Below, piece after piece: positions 31,840-41,700 of a stretch of DNA of 64,000 nucleotides. The DNA is from Symbiodinium natans (taxonomy: Eukaryota > Sar > Dinophyceae > Suessiales > Symbiodiniaceae). The notes beneath the pieces were generated by a model. The model saw only the letters and a list, made by a program, of their open reading frames with translations, was not told the origin of the DNA and did no database searches. The position numbers and the translations under genes were made by a program. The stretch is from NCBI GenBank assembly GCA_905221605.1, contig CAJNDS010002159.1:519501-583500 (forward strand), written 5' to 3'. The first letter of the stretch is position 1; every line of letters begins with the position of its first letter.

Positions 31840-32105
31840 TCACGAAACTGTCTTCCAGAAGTTCTGCGCATTTCGCAGAATCTCAATGGCAAGCCTCACT
31901 ACTTCCGAGTATGCCGGATGAGATGGGGGAATGGCCAGAATTTTCAGAGAGGAAAAGTCAGCGCCAAGGCGTAGACAGACCTCCCTCAATTCTGCCAAGC
32001 GTTCGCAAGAGCATACGACATGAGCGGTGACGTTCGAGTAGCGCCTGCCGCAAAGAACGCACGCCTGAATGCGAGCAGCGGTTTGCCTCTGGTTCGGGGT
32101 GCCCT
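31840..32105 (-). CDS. 3' end of a probable LINE-type retroelement, zinc knuckle
   Basis: Minus strand, reading RIQACVLCGRRYSNVTAHVV, then CSCERLAELREVCLRLGADF and LAIPPSHPAYSEVVRLAIEI, ending QNFWKTVS with TGA at 31840-31842. The CVLCG...(8)...HVVC spacing (C-x2-C-x8-H-x3-C) matches the knuckle found after the RT/RNase H region of many non-LTR elements. The upstream part is lost in telomere-like sequence at about 32110, so this is a fragment or a terminal exon. Confidence 0.55.
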
Positions 32106-32248
32106 CAAGCCTAGACCCTAAACCCTAAACCCTAAACTGCCCTAAACCCTAAACCCTAAACTTTATAGGTTTAGGGGCCTGAAGGCCCAGGGCCCTTAAG
32201 CCCTGAACCCTCCCAATTTTTTGGAGCCTAGGAGCCTGGCAGCCTAAA

Positions 32249-32304
32249 ACCCTAAACCCTAAACCCTAAACCCTAAACCCTAAACCCTAAACCCTAAACC
32301 CTAG
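32249..32304 (+). repeat. CCCTAAA array
   Basis: Eight units in CCCTAAA orientation. Followed at 32373-32465 by TTTAGGG/TTTGGGG units in the opposite sense. Confidence 0.85.
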
Positions 32305-33056
32305 GGGGCATGAGCCCTGAAGTCTCCGAGCGACCCCGAGGGCACGAAACCTTAACACCCCAAAGGGGGTTGTAGGGTTTAGGGTTTAGGGTTTGGGGTT
32401 TAGGGTTTAGGGTTTAGGGTTTGGGGTTTGGGGTTTAGGGTTTGGGGTTTGGGGTTTGGGGTTGACTCTTAAACCCCTAAACCTTAGAACCCTATTCCCG
32501 TATGAAGCGTAAGTGAGTGAAGCAAGCCCAGAAGCCCTGGACCCGAGAGCTGGGCCTAAGTTGTCATGACAGCTTTTGGCCTTTTTTGCTGCAGGGTTGA
32601 GGGGTGTGTGTGTGTGTGTATGTGTGTGTGTGTGTGTGTGTGTGTTTTAAAGTTTTTTTTTTTTTGGGGGGGGGGGGGTTTCAGGGTTTATCGAGTTTAT
32701 CGGGTTTGTGGAGTTTGTAGGGTGTTTGGGGCTTTTCGGGTCTGAAGGTTTTTAGGGTTTGGGGTCTCAGGGTTTAAGGCTCGGGGTTTCGGATTTTAGG
32801 ACTGGGCTTCGGAGAGTTTTTGGCTGAGGTTAGGGTTTAGGGTTGAGGGTTTAGGGTTTAGGGTTTAGGGGTTAGGGTGTTCTCAGAATGCTGCGAGGGC
32901 GGTGTTTGTTTCACAGCCTTCGGAGCTTGGGATCCTGTTTTTTAGGGCTTGAAGTGTGTGTCACCCTCAACTCCCTAAACCCTAAACCCTAAACCCTAAA
33001 CCCTAAACCCCAAACCCCAAACCCTAAACCCTAAACCCTAAACAGCTCCTTTCCAG

Positions 33057-33132
33057 GAGGGCCTGGAGAAGGCACGACGGTGCGAAGCCTTCGTGGCAGC
33101 GTTCAGGCCCTCTGGCTGCCCAAGAGCCAGGG
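33057..33132 (+). CDS. candidate internal exon
   Basis: Acceptor CTTTCCAG|GAG after a CCCTAAA array (32976-33042), donor AGG|GTTTAGGG (the repeat supplies GT). It reads EGLEKARRCEAFVAAFRPSG and then CPRA, ending one base into a codon, which the next exon completes. Confidence 0.5.
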
Positions 33133-33472
33133 GTTTAGGGTTTACGGTTTAGGCTTTAGGGTTTAGGGTTTAGGGTTTTGGGTTTTGGGTTTTGGGTTTT
33201 GGGTTTAGTACGGTTTGACCCTTGCGGTTCAGGAAACTCAGGGGCTGTGCATGGTGCAATCCTGTCAGCACTGCTGAAAGATAATCCAGATCCTGCACCC
33301 TCAATCCTACACCCCTCAGCCAACACACTCAAACCTCCAACCCTCAACCCGTATTGGTAAGCCTGACGAGGATGCCCAGCAGCATCATAAGATTCCCTAT
33401 TGATCAGAAAGACCTTGAAACCTAACCCTAAACCCGAAACCCCAAATCCTAAACCCTAAACCCTGGTTTCAG

Positions 33473-33568
33473 CCCATGTAGGTTCTGGGAAACCTGCAAA
33501 TACGGAGCCTGAACGGCCACGCCAGGTCGGCTCTTCCCAGCCCGGTGGCCCAGGGAAGCCGGGCGCAG
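33473..33568 (+). CDS. candidate internal exon, Gly/Pro-rich
   Basis: Acceptor TGGTTTCAG|CC, entering in phase 2, and donor GCGCA|GGTTCT region. It reads HVGSGKPANTEPERPRQVGS and then SQPGGPGKPGA. The phase joins 33057-33132 before it and 34604-34656 after it. Confidence 0.45.
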
Positions 33569-33625
33569 GTTCTTTGAGTTCGGGTTCAGGGTTGTTTGGG
33601 ATGGCTCTTTGAGTTCGGCTTTCGG

Positions 33626-33735
33626 GTTTTGGAGGTTTAGGGGGTTTAGGGGGTTTAGGGGGTTTAGGGGGTTTAGGGGGTTTAGGGGGTTTAGGGGGTT
33701 TAGGGCGTTTAGGGGGTTTAGGGGTTTAGGGGTTT
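33626..33735 (+). repeat. variant array, GGGGGTTTA 9-mers
   Basis: Tandem TTTAGGGGG units (five G) with one TTTAGGGCG. Followed at 33776-33848 by a TTCAGGG array. Different variants occupy separate homogeneous blocks. Confidence 0.85.
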
Positions 33736-34144
33736 AGGCTTTGGGGGTTGAGGTTTCTAGGGTGTAGAGTTTAGGGTTCGGGTTCAGGGTTCAGGGTTCA
33801 GGGTTCAGGGTTCAGGGTTCAGGGTTCAGGGTTCAGGGTTCAGGGTTGTTTGGGATGGCTTTTGGTCGATAGGGTTTCGGGCTTAGGGTTTAGAAGTTGA
33901 GGGTTTGGGAAGGTTTGGGGTTTAGGAAAGGGGTATAGAGTTGGTATGCTTACAGGATTTTGGGGTTGGCCCAGGGCTTGTGATTTGACCCAAACGAGCC
34001 TCGCCATTGGTCTTTGCTCAGGTGTTCGGATTCAAAGTCTCGGACTTTTAGAGGGTTTGCTCGGGTCCTGAACGCTAAACCCTAAACCCTAAAGCGTCAG
34101 TTTGGTGTTAGGAGTTAGCAGGGTCTTCTCTAGGTTCTGCGCTC

Positions 34145-34166
34145 CCCCCCCCCCCCCCCCCCCCCG
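34145..34166 (+). repeat. C homopolymer tract
   Basis: About 22 consecutive C. It lies just upstream of the family A element at 34204. Confidence 0.9.
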
Positions 34167-34203
34167 CAAGGCAAGCAATCCCCATGCCTTTTGTGGCATC
34201 TTT

Positions 34204-34300
34204 TTGGATGTTCCCTTTTACTAGCAGTCCTAAATAAGGATTTTAATAGGGCGTACTATAATCCCTATTAAGGACTGTTAGTAGAAGGGGAACATCCCAA
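34204..34300. mobile_element. MITE-like element, family A, copy 1
   Basis: A near-complete palindrome with ends TTGGATGTTCCCTTTTACTA and TAGTAGAAGGGGAACATCCCAA. It includes AGCAGTCCTAAATAAGG and its partner CCTATTAAGGACTGTTAG. It would fold into one long hairpin. Copies at 41809, 61208 (right half) and 63393. Confidence 0.8.
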
Positions 34301-34603
34301 GGCGTGTTGATTTCTGACCGTCACTTCCCGTGAACTTGCCTTTCTCGAGCTGAGAGTATGGAACTGGAGTGGAGTTTGCCTATGATTTCAGTGTGTAAGT
34401 AAAGTAGACGTTCACGTTTTGGGTGAGTCCCTCGACCCTAAAACCCTAAGCCCTCCACTCAACCCTAAGCCCCAATAGGGCCAGTCCCTCTACCCTAAAA
34501 GGGTTTAGGGTTTCGGGTTTAGGGTTTAGGAACCGGAAGTCCTGAATCCCCTAGACTACACCGGGTTTTCAGAGGCTTGGACCCCCAAGTCTGCGACCTG
34601 CAG

Positions 34604-34656
34604 ATGTTGACGGTGCACCAGGCAGCTTCATCTTGGCAGACTGGAAAGCAACGGGG
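34604..34656 (+). CDS. candidate internal exon
   Basis: Acceptor CGACCTGCAG|AT, entering in phase 2, and donor ACGGGG|GTTTAGGG. It reads (D)VDGAPGSFILADWKATG and ends in phase 0. The first Asp is completed by the last base of exon 33473-33568. Three successive islands therefore share a consistent phase. Confidence 0.5.
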
Positions 34657-35360
34657 GTTTAGGGTTTAGGTTTGGGGGTTCAGGATTTAGGATTCAGGGT
34701 TTGGAGTTTAGGGTTTAGGGTTTAGGATTTAGGGTTCTCTCGGTTTTAGGGGATTCGGGCGTACTGACTCCAATGCGGAGTCGCTGTCAATAACCGAAGC
34801 CAAGCCCTAAACCCGAAGCCCTAAACCTGAAACCTTATAAACCCTAAATCCCTTCCTTGTTGTGGAGAAGGCAGTCGGGACTGTGAAAGCCCCGCACCCG
34901 AAAGCACTAGAAGCCCTGATCCCACCTCCCACCTATTTTTTTGTGTGGGGCTTAGGGGCTTTGAGGTTTAGGGCTTAGGTTTTGAGGGTTTCTGGCCCCC
35001 TCCTCCACCAAAAACGAAGTCATTGGATAGTCAACCTGCCCCGATACGTGCACCTATATGCTCACGAATTTCAGGCTGAGACAAGGCCTTTACTAGACCC
35101 CAAAATCCTAACCATAAACCACGGGTCGTAGTATACAAAAATAGTATAATGAACAATGTAGGAATATTGATGACATGATGACAAGGACGTCATAGCATGC
35201 TGTCATATCCCCAGAGAGCCCCAAGAGTGTCCCTGGGCTCGCAAGTTCCTTCTTGCCTGCTGTGATAACAAATCCCTAAACCCTAAACCCTGTCACTACG
35301 TATGTTCGTTTTAATATAACTATGTAAAAATAGAACAACAAGCTCTGTGGACCTTGGGAG

Positions 35361-35429
35361 GTGCGAACCTTGCGTGACGAGATTGCGAAGTTGGAGAAGG
35401 CGAAGAGCGCCGCTGAAATTCGGCTTCGG
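35361..35429 (+). CDS. candidate internal exon, coiled coil, GC donor
   Basis: Acceptor CTTGGGAG|GTG and donor CGG|GCTTAAG. It has 23 whole codons, VRTLRDEIAKLEKAKSAAEI then RLR. The heptad pattern is clear. Probably the same gene as the phase-0 islands at 36006, 36807 and 36969. Confidence 0.55.
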
Positions 35430-35664
35430 GCTTAAGGGCTTAAGGGCTTCAGGATTGTTTAGGGCTTATAAGGGTGTACGAGGCTTAAGGCTTGGGGAGG
35501 CCGAATATCGCGAGTTAGACATCTCTTCCGGGGTATGTAAGGCTAAAGCGCTGTGCACCACTGTGGTTTCGGGACTCTGCACTGGTAGGTTAGGGTGTTG
35601 CGGGGGCCCTAAACCCTGAACCCTAAACCCTAAACCCTAAACCCTAAACCCTAAACCCTAAACC

Positions 35665-35745
35665 CAAAGGTATGTAACCCAAGGTCCACTAATACTCCCC
35701 ACTACTCCCTAAGGCATCCCCAAGCTTGCCTGAGAGGCTCCCTAG
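35665..35745. mobile_element. dispersed repeat, family F, copy 1
   Basis: TATGTAACCCAAGGTCCACT followed by ACTCCCCACTACTCCCTAAG. The reverse complement recurs at about 45600-45690, and a shorter relative is at 44312-44375. Ends not defined. Confidence 0.5.
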
Positions 35746-36005
35746 GGTTTAGGGTTTAGGTTTTAGGGTTTAGGTTTAGGGTTTATAGCTACCCCCCATG
35801 AAACCAGGTCCCAACCTCATCACAAAGAGAGTTTCGGCTGGACACGAGACTTCACGCGGTACGCTCATAGGATCCCTAGTTACCCTAGTTGAAGCCTGAG
35901 CCCTTCTTGCTGGACACCCTAAAGCCTAAACCCTAAACCCTAATCAAACCCCAAACCCTAAACCCTAAACCCTAAACCTGAACTCCATAGCCCTAAACCC
36001 AGCAG

Positions 36006-36062
36006 GTCGAGACCTTGCGCATGGCTGTGGCATTGATCAAGGAGGCCTGGAGTGGGAGAGAG
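36006..36062 (+). CDS. candidate internal exon
   Basis: Acceptor CCCAGCAG|GTC after CCCTAAA repeats, and donor GAGAGAG|GTGTCC. It has 19 whole codons, VETLRMAVALIKEAWSGRE. Amphipathic helix; phase 0 at both ends, like its neighbours. Confidence 0.55.
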
Positions 36063-36806
36063 GTGTCCCATTTTTCAGCAAAGCTGGTGGGGTTTAGGGT
36101 TAGGGCTTAGAGCTTAGGGCTTAGGGCTTGCTGTGTCATGCCGCAGAAGTTGTTAAGGTGGGCACGGAGAGAGATTGCTTGGTAACATGCGCAAGGCAAC
36201 GATGGACCGATTGTGGCGACCATCTGACACTTTTCTCACACCCCACGCCGTTTCATTCGGCAAAACCACCCTAACCTGTTCCTTTAAGCGTTTAGGCCTT
36301 AACTCGCTTCAACTGCCTGCTTCTAAACTACTTCCTTTATTTTCAGCGTTGAGGGGCTTCCCTCACAGAGCCTTCATTTAGGGTGTTCGGAGGCTCTGTG
36401 GGGGTACCCCAGGATTCGGATAGAAGTGTCCGATTCCCAGATTTGGGGGCCTCCAAGGGCCTGAGAGCTGGGCCGTCAGCAAGGGGCTTCTCACAGGAGT
36501 CCCGACACAATCCACCGACGATGAATTAGAGTAAGAGGGCTTTGGGCTCTGCTTGGGGACTTGCGCAGAAAATATTGCTCCCCGTTCTGCACCCGAAACT
36601 TTGGGAAAGAAAACCCGCGAAAGCAAGCTGGAACGCAAACCAGACATTGCCCCCTAAGCTGAACACCTCCTAAACCCACTCCCTTACCTTCTTTAAAGGC
36701 TTCTGAAGTATGGGCCCTTGGTCTCACAGGGCATATACGGGGTTCCTCAATTCCGGGCCCATGCAACTACCTCCAGATCCGTCCCAGAGCCAGTAAGCAT
36801 CTGAAG

Positions 36807-36863
36807 GTCAAGATGACGGTCGCCGAAGCCGAGGCGCGAGCTTCGCGTCTACTCTACCTGGGG
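36807..36863 (+). CDS. candidate internal exon
   Basis: Acceptor ATCTGAAG|GTC and donor CTGGGG|GTTTAGGG. It has 19 whole codons, VKMTVAEAEARASRLLYLG. Helical and phase 0. Confidence 0.5.
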
Positions 36864-36968
36864 GTTTAGGGCTTAGGGGGCAGGGGTTCGTGGCTCCTTT
36901 GACTTTACATTCTGCCGTCTAGGTTATCGGGGAGCCTAAACCATGCATCGAACCTTGCTTTGCGGCAG

Positions 36969-37235
36969 GCCCTTGCCGCGTCGGCGCCGCCCGCTGCCAA
37001 AGATGAGCCCATGCCTCCAGCAGCCGACGGCTCGGCCGAGCCACCAGCCGCGCCGACGGCCAACGCCGCTGCTGCAGACGAGCCCATGCCTGCAGCAGAC
37101 TCCGTCGAGCCGAACGCCCTGGCGCAGGGGTCGGCGGAAGCCGCCCCAGCAACAGACCGCCCCGCAGAGGCTGCAGAGGTGGAGGACGAAAGAGCCCCCC
37201 CCGCCCCCCCCCCGAACAAGAGGATACGAAGGGAA
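36969..37235 (+). CDS. exon: Ala/Pro-rich with basic end
   Basis: Acceptor TGCGGCAG|GCC and a candidate donor GGGAA|GTTGCC. It has 89 codons, starting ALAASAPPAAKDEPMPPAAD, with two DEPMP units, and ending PPPNKRIRRE. Longest single plus-strand exon in this region. The opposite-strand frames here are shadows of the GC-rich composition. Disordered; NLS-like KRIRRE. Confidence 0.55.
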
Positions 37236-37429
37236 GTTGCCAAAACCACCTCTCCCAAAACTTCTCAAACCCCCCTAGTACTCCCAAGCCCTGCAGTTGT
37301 GAGCAACAGGGAATGCAAAACGGATGTAGCCACACATGGGATTTCTGGGATGCCGCCGGAGTGCAGTACCTCGGGATTTGCCAAACAACACTGCAAGAAA
37401 CATTTCACCCTGAACCCTAGAAACCCCAA

Positions 37430-37575
37430 ACCTTAAACCCTAAGCCCTAAGCCCTAAACCCTAAACCCTAAACCCTAAACCCTAAACCCTAAACCCTAAA
37501 CCCTAAACCCTAAACCCTAAACCCTAAACCCTAAACCCTAAACCCTAAACCCTAAACCCTAAACCCTAAACCCAA
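37430..37575 (+). repeat. CCCTAAA array
   Basis: About 20 units, starting with CCCTAAG variants. It ends 6 bases before the acceptor of the exon at 37581. Confidence 0.9.
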
Positions 37576-37580
37576 GCAAG

Positions 37581-37666
37581 GAGAAGCGGAAGGCCTCCGA
37601 GTTGGCCTGGCGCCGAAAGCTGGCTGCAGCCTTCCGAGAGCTGAGGCGTAGCGAGCCTTGGCTGCT
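37581..37666 (+). CDS. candidate internal exon, basic helical
   Basis: Acceptor CAAGCAAG|GAG and donor GGCTGCT|GTTTAGGG. It reads EKRKASELAWRRKLAAAFRE and then LRRSEPWL. CCCTAAA directly before and TTTAGGG directly after make it the clearest example of the repeat-exon-repeat layout. Confidence 0.6.
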
Positions 37667-38097
37667 GTTTAGGGCTTAGGGTTTAGGGTTTAGGGTTTAG
37701 GGTTTAGGGTTTAGGGTTTGGGGTGAGAGTTGCCGATGTTTGCGCGGTTTAGGCTTCCCGGGAGGCAGGGTTGTAGCTGTTGTTGAAGGTTTTGCGGCGT
37801 TTTTGTCTTTGTAGGGTTTGGCTTTTCTAGGGCGGTGTAGGGTTGTCAGGGCTTAGGCTTCTAAACCAACTCTTCCTTTGGCTTTGGGTCTGAGGTAACC
37901 TCCCACCCTACCCCGGAACCTGAACCCCAACACCCGCAGCAGAAAGCAGAACCCTAAACCCTAAACCCTAAAACCCTAAAACCCTAAAACCCTAAAACCC
38001 TAAAACCCTGAACCCTACACCCTACACCCTAAACCCTAAACCCTAAACCCTAATCCCTAATCCCTAAACCAACAACCCCTGTCTCGAAGCAGAAAAG

Positions 38098-38139
38098 GAG
38101 CACGTCAAGCACGCCTTCGAGGTCGCGTGCCCCGGCATG
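38098..38139 (+). CDS. candidate short exon
   Basis: Acceptor GCAGAAAAG|GAG and donor GGCATG|GTCGAG. It has 14 codons, EHVKHAFEVACPGM. An alternative acceptor 5 bases upstream changes the frame. Confidence 0.4.
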
Positions 38140-38601
38140 GTCGAGACTTGGTCATTCTCATGTTTAGTGTCCCTTGGGGCTTATCTCCAGTCCCTGTAAT
38201 GTGTAGGGTTTAGGGTTTAGGGTTTAGGGTTTAGGGTTTAGGTTTAGGGTTTAGGGTTTAGGGCCCTGAACCATCCTAAACACCCTAACCCTAAGCCCCC
38301 CCCCCCCCCTCCCTTAACCTCAGCCGATGTACCTCATTGGGTTATATGATTTTCGTCGTGGGTGGTGTTTCTGGTCTTAGGTGGCGAACTCCCAAACCCG
38401 GAAGCCGCACCACTCTACCAACCCCGAAAACCGCTGTTTATACACACCCGGCAAACTCCGAACTACCCGAAACACCAACATCGTACTAAACCCCAAAACT
38501 CCAAATCTCCAAAACCGTCTTATACCCGAAAGCACAGAGCCCTGGGCCCTAAGCCCTCAGCCCTAAACCCTAAACCCCTAAGACAACACACCGCAAGCAA
38601 G

Positions 38602-38686
38602 GAGAAGGCTGTGGCGGCCGACGCTAAGGCGGAGAAGGAAGAGACCCAAGAGGAGGAGCAAGAGCAGGCCGCCCCGGACATGTTGG
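38602..38686 (+). CDS. candidate internal exon, acidic
   Basis: Acceptor GCAAGCAAG|GAG (the same CAAGCAAG as exon 37581) and donor TTGG|GTTGTG. It reads EKAVAADAKAEKEETQEEEQ and then EQAAPDML. Charged linker. Confidence 0.55.
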
Positions 38687-39059
38687 GTTGTGGCAGTTCA
38701 AGGTTTGGGATTTAGGGTTTAGGGTTTAGGGTTTGGGGTTGAGGGTTTGGGGTTTGGGGTTGAGGACTAGAGGCTGTGAGCTATGATCAGGGTTGAGGGT
38801 TCATGAGTTTTGGGGCAAAGGTGTAGATCAGCTTCGAACCCCCTTCAAACCCTAAACTCCAATTCCTGCTTTGGATAAGATCTTTGGGGGTTTAGGGGCC
38901 TCTTGAGGGTTTAGGGTTTAGGGTTTAGGGTTTAGGGTTCAGAGTTGTGGACGGCTGTCAGGGACAAACCCCGAAGCTCCGAAGCCCTGAGCCCGAAATC
39001 GCTTTCGCCCAGACCCAACACCCTGAAGCAAACCGGCATTACACCAAGACCCACCAGCT

Positions 39060-39170
39060 AACAGAAAATAGGGTTTAGGGCTTAGGGCTTAGGGCTTAGG
39101 GCTTAGGGTTGAGGGTTTAGGGTTTAGGGTTTAGGGTTTAGGGTTTAGGGTTTAGGGTTTAGGGTTTAAG
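39060..39170 (+). repeat. TTAGGGC then TTTAGGG array
   Basis: Begins with CTTAGGG units and converts to TTTAGGG. An intron component between exons 38602 and 39221. Confidence 0.85.
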
Positions 39171-39220
39171 GCTAAAGAGCCCTGGGCCCCTAAACCCTGA
39201 AAAAAGAATGCTTCTTGCAG

Positions 39221-39245
39221 CTGCTGAAAGCTCGCGTTGCGCCGG
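39221..39245 (+). CDS. candidate 25-base microexon
   Basis: Acceptor GCTTCTTGCAG|CT (good pyrimidine tract) and donor CCGG|GTGAGGAT (near-consensus). It encodes LLKARVAP or, in the phase inherited from exon 38602, AESSRCA. Followed by a CCCTAAA array to 39383. Confidence 0.45.
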
Positions 39246-39401
39246 GTGAGGATGCCGAACCCTAAACCCTAAATCCCAAACCCCAAACCCTAAACCGTAA
39301 ACCCTAAACCCCAAACCCTAAACCCTAAACCCTAAACCCTAAACCCTAAACCCTAAACCCTAAACCCTAAAAACCCTAAACCCAATGCCAGCGCTGCCTA
39401 G

Positions 39402-39489
39402 GATGCCGACCTCCTGTCTCTGGGGATCGGCCCGGAGCACGTGAAGCGTCTCTTCGACGAGCTCCAAAGACTGCTGGAGCAGGAGGGAA
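39402..39489 (+). CDS. candidate internal exon, helical
   Basis: Acceptor CTGCCTAG|GAT and donor GGAA|GTGGGG. It reads DADLLSLGIGPEHVKRLFDE and then LQRLLEQEG. Flanked by CCCTAAA upstream and TTTAGGG/TTGAGGGG downstream. Strong coding character. Confidence 0.6.
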
Positions 39490-39494
39490 GTGGG

Positions 39495-39645
39495 GTTTGG
39501 GGTTTAGGGTTTAGGGTTTAGGGTTGAGGGTTGAGGGTTGAGGGGTTGAGGGGTTGAGGGGTTGAGGGGTTGAGGGGTTGAGGGGTTGAGGGGTTGAGGG
39601 GTTGAGGGGTTGAGGGGTTGAGGGGTTGAGGGTTTAGGGTTTAGG
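39495..39645 (+). repeat. TTTAGGG then TTGAGGGG array
   Basis: About 13 tandem 8-base GGGGTTGA units, flanked by standard TTTAGGG units on both sides. A homogenised variant block inside a telomere-type array. Confidence 0.85.
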
Positions 39646-40369
39646 GTGAGCAGGAGGGAAGGGTGTTTGGGGTTTGGGGGGTTTGGGGTTGAGGGTTAGG
39701 GTTTTTGGGGTTTAGGGTTCGGGGTTTGAGGGTTTATGGTTTGGGGAGTTTGGGGTTGAGGGTTTGAGGGTTTGGGGTCTGGGCGGTTGAGGGATTAGGG
39801 GTTGTAGGTAGTAGGCTTGTAGGCTTGCAGGGTATGGGATTTGGGGTGGTACCTTGAACCCCATAAATCATAACACCTAGCCCGAAGAGGGCTTGTTCAG
39901 GGTTTCGGGGAGTTACGAGCGTGGGGTCGTTGTGGGGTCTGAGGGCTTGGGTCATGCAGGGTTGCTTCAAATTGTAGTCCGAGTTGGGGTGATCTGTTTG
40001 AAAAGGCTCCATCCCAAAGCCATATAAACTCCTAAACCCGTATGTCGCAAGCCCTAAACCCGAATAAGCCCCAAACCCCTGAACCCCTAAACCCCTAAAC
40101 CTGTCATGAGCCCCTTCCGCGACATCTAGCCCATTACAAGCCCTGCATGTAGGGCCCTGCAAAGGCTAGAGCCCTAGACGCCCAACAAGAGCCATAAGTC
40201 CTACACGCGAACGAAAACCTCATGAAGACTCCAAAACCTTTCCCGCTCTTTAAAATCCAACCGAAGCCCTGCATAATCATTATAGTACGAATATTAGTCA
40301 TAAACGTATGAAGACTAATCAAAATTATTTTACTTCGAACATCCCCACCCTCTCTTGATAGAGATACTC

Positions 40370-40700
40370 TAGGGTTGGGCTCCAGGAATACTCTGGGGCT
40401 GGGCGCTCCGGGGACACCCTGGGCTTGGGGCACTCCAGGGAGACTCTGGGGTTCGGCACTGCAGGGAGACTCTGGGGCTGGGCGCTCCGGGGACACTCTG
40501 AGACTCTGGGGTTGGGCACTCTAGGGAGACTGGCCCCGGGACACTCTGGGGTTGGGCACTCAGTGGGCATTGTAGGGAGACTCTGGGTTGGACAATTCAT
40601 GCAGACTCTGGGCCTGGCTTTTCGGGGGACAATCTGGGGTTGAGCACTTCAGGGAGACTCTGGGCGGACACTCCAAGGATACTTTGAGGTTGGGCACTCC
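40370..40700. repeat. degenerate minisatellite around ACTCTGGGGTTGGGCACT
   Basis: ACTCTGGGGTTGGGCACTC recurs with drift (40395, 40445, 40500, 40543, 40630 among others) together with CAGGGAGA and GGGGACA elements, period roughly 40-60. The overlapping Ser/Pro open frames are composition artefacts. Confidence 0.75.
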
Positions 40701-40715
40701 GATGAGTGAGGAGTA

Positions 40716-40777
40716 GACCGGGCGAGGAGAAGAGTTCCGGGCGAGGAGAAGAGTTCCGGGCGAGGAGAAGAGTTGAG
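40716..40777. repeat. 19-base tandem repeat, three units
   Basis: CGGGCGAGGAGAAGAGTTC-type units, purine-rich on the plus strand. It directly follows the ACTCTGGGG minisatellite. Confidence 0.8.
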
Positions 40778-40945
40778 TTTAAAATCTAGCAACCCCACAC
40801 CGAGGGTGGGGAACAAAGAAAAGCAACATTACTGTAGTCATAATACGATTATTAATCAGCAAATACTACTATTCATCCTTATCAGAATACTATTGTGAAT
40901 CATAATGACAATAGTCAGAATCGTACGAAATCTTATCATCATACT

Positions 40946-41350
40946 CCCAATGAGCCCATTGAGCCCAAGACCCCTTAAACAAGGAATATACCTTAAATCA
41001 GAATTAAGGATCCCTTTATAATTTAGGGATTATAATGAAGGGGTACTTGGAGGTTCATGGCACTTATTAACAAATTATGACTGTACATATAGCTGTACTT
41101 ATAACCCTATTCGGGCACTTAAGGGGCTTATAAGTGGGTTATAAGTACAGTCATAATTGGTTAAGAAGGACCATGAACCTCCCAATTAGGACCCTAGACC
41201 CTAAACCCTAGACCCAAACCCTAAACCCTAAACCCCAAACCCCAAACCCTAAACCCTAAACCCTAAACCCCAAACCCTAAACCCTAAACCCCAAACCCTA
41301 AACCCCAAACCCTAAACCCCTAATAAAGGGTATTGGGCTCTCTGGGCTCA
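40946..41350. mobile_element. MITE-like element, family E, copy 2, interrupted
   Basis: Left part CCCAATGAGCCCATTGAGCC through AAGGATCCCTTTA matches copy 1 at 5413. The right end ATTGGGCTCTCTGGGCTCAT is at 41330-41350. Between them sit a family D element (41046-41186) and a CCCTAAA/CCCCAAA array (41190-41325). Confidence 0.65.
41046..41186. mobile_element. MITE-like element, family D, copy 2, nested
   Basis: Ends CTTGGAGGTTCATGGCACTT and AGGACCATGAACCTCCCAA, with inner arms AATTATGACTGTAC-like and GTACAGTCATAATT. It lies inside family E copy 2, so D inserted after E. Confidence 0.75.
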
Positions 41351-41375
41351 TCGTAAGGCCAATAAGATTTTTGAG

Positions 41376-41444
41376 GCCGAGCGGGGTGCGGCCAAGCCGC
41401 GTGCTTTGGTTCGCGCCATGCAGATGCTCTTGGGCCGCTTTTTA
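41376..41444 (+). CDS. candidate internal exon, basic
   Basis: Acceptor GATTTTTGAG|GCC and donor TTTTTA|GTGGTT. It has 23 whole codons, AERGAAKPRALVRAMQMLLG then RFL. Followed by a long TTTAGGG array. Confidence 0.55.
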
Positions 41445-41448
41445 GTGG

Positions 41449-41568
41449 TTTAGGGTTTAGGGGGAAGGGTTTAGGGTTTAGGGTTTAGGGTTTAGGGTTT
41501 AGGGTTTAGGGTTTAGGGTTTAGGGTTTAGGGTTTAGGGTTTAGGGTTTAGGGTTTAGGGTTTAGGGT
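41449..41568 (+). repeat. TTTAGGG array
   Basis: About 16 units with one GGGGAAGGG interruption. It starts at the donor of the exon ending 41444. Confidence 0.9.
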
Positions 41569-41613
41569 AATCTCGAGAGGGCGGAGGCTTTGAAATCTTT
41601 AGGGCTGGGAGTC

Positions 41614-41640
41614 GGGGGGGGGGGGGGGGGGGGGGGGGGA
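41614..41640 (+). repeat. G homopolymer tract
   Basis: About 26 consecutive G between the TTTAGGG array and the microexon at 41680. Confidence 0.9.
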
Positions 41641-41679
41641 GGGTCGTAGCATCTCGTGGCTTGTGTCTCGCGCTCGCAG

Positions 41680-41700
41680 GCCGCTGTTGCCAGCAGGGGG
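41680..41700 (+). CDS. candidate 21-base microexon
   Basis: Acceptor GCGCTCGCAG|GCC and donor AGGGGG|GTACAA. It has seven codons, AAVASRG, phase 0, as left by exon 41376-41444. Confidence 0.35.

Noticed and set aside
36905-37335. Minus-strand frames of 110-138 codons
   Set aside because: Antisense to the Ala/Pro exon 36969-37235, which has acceptor, donor and phase consistent with its neighbours.
40516-40777. CRISPR-like array
   Set aside because: Repeats are degenerate, directly adjacent and lack unique spacers of even length; the context is eukaryotic.
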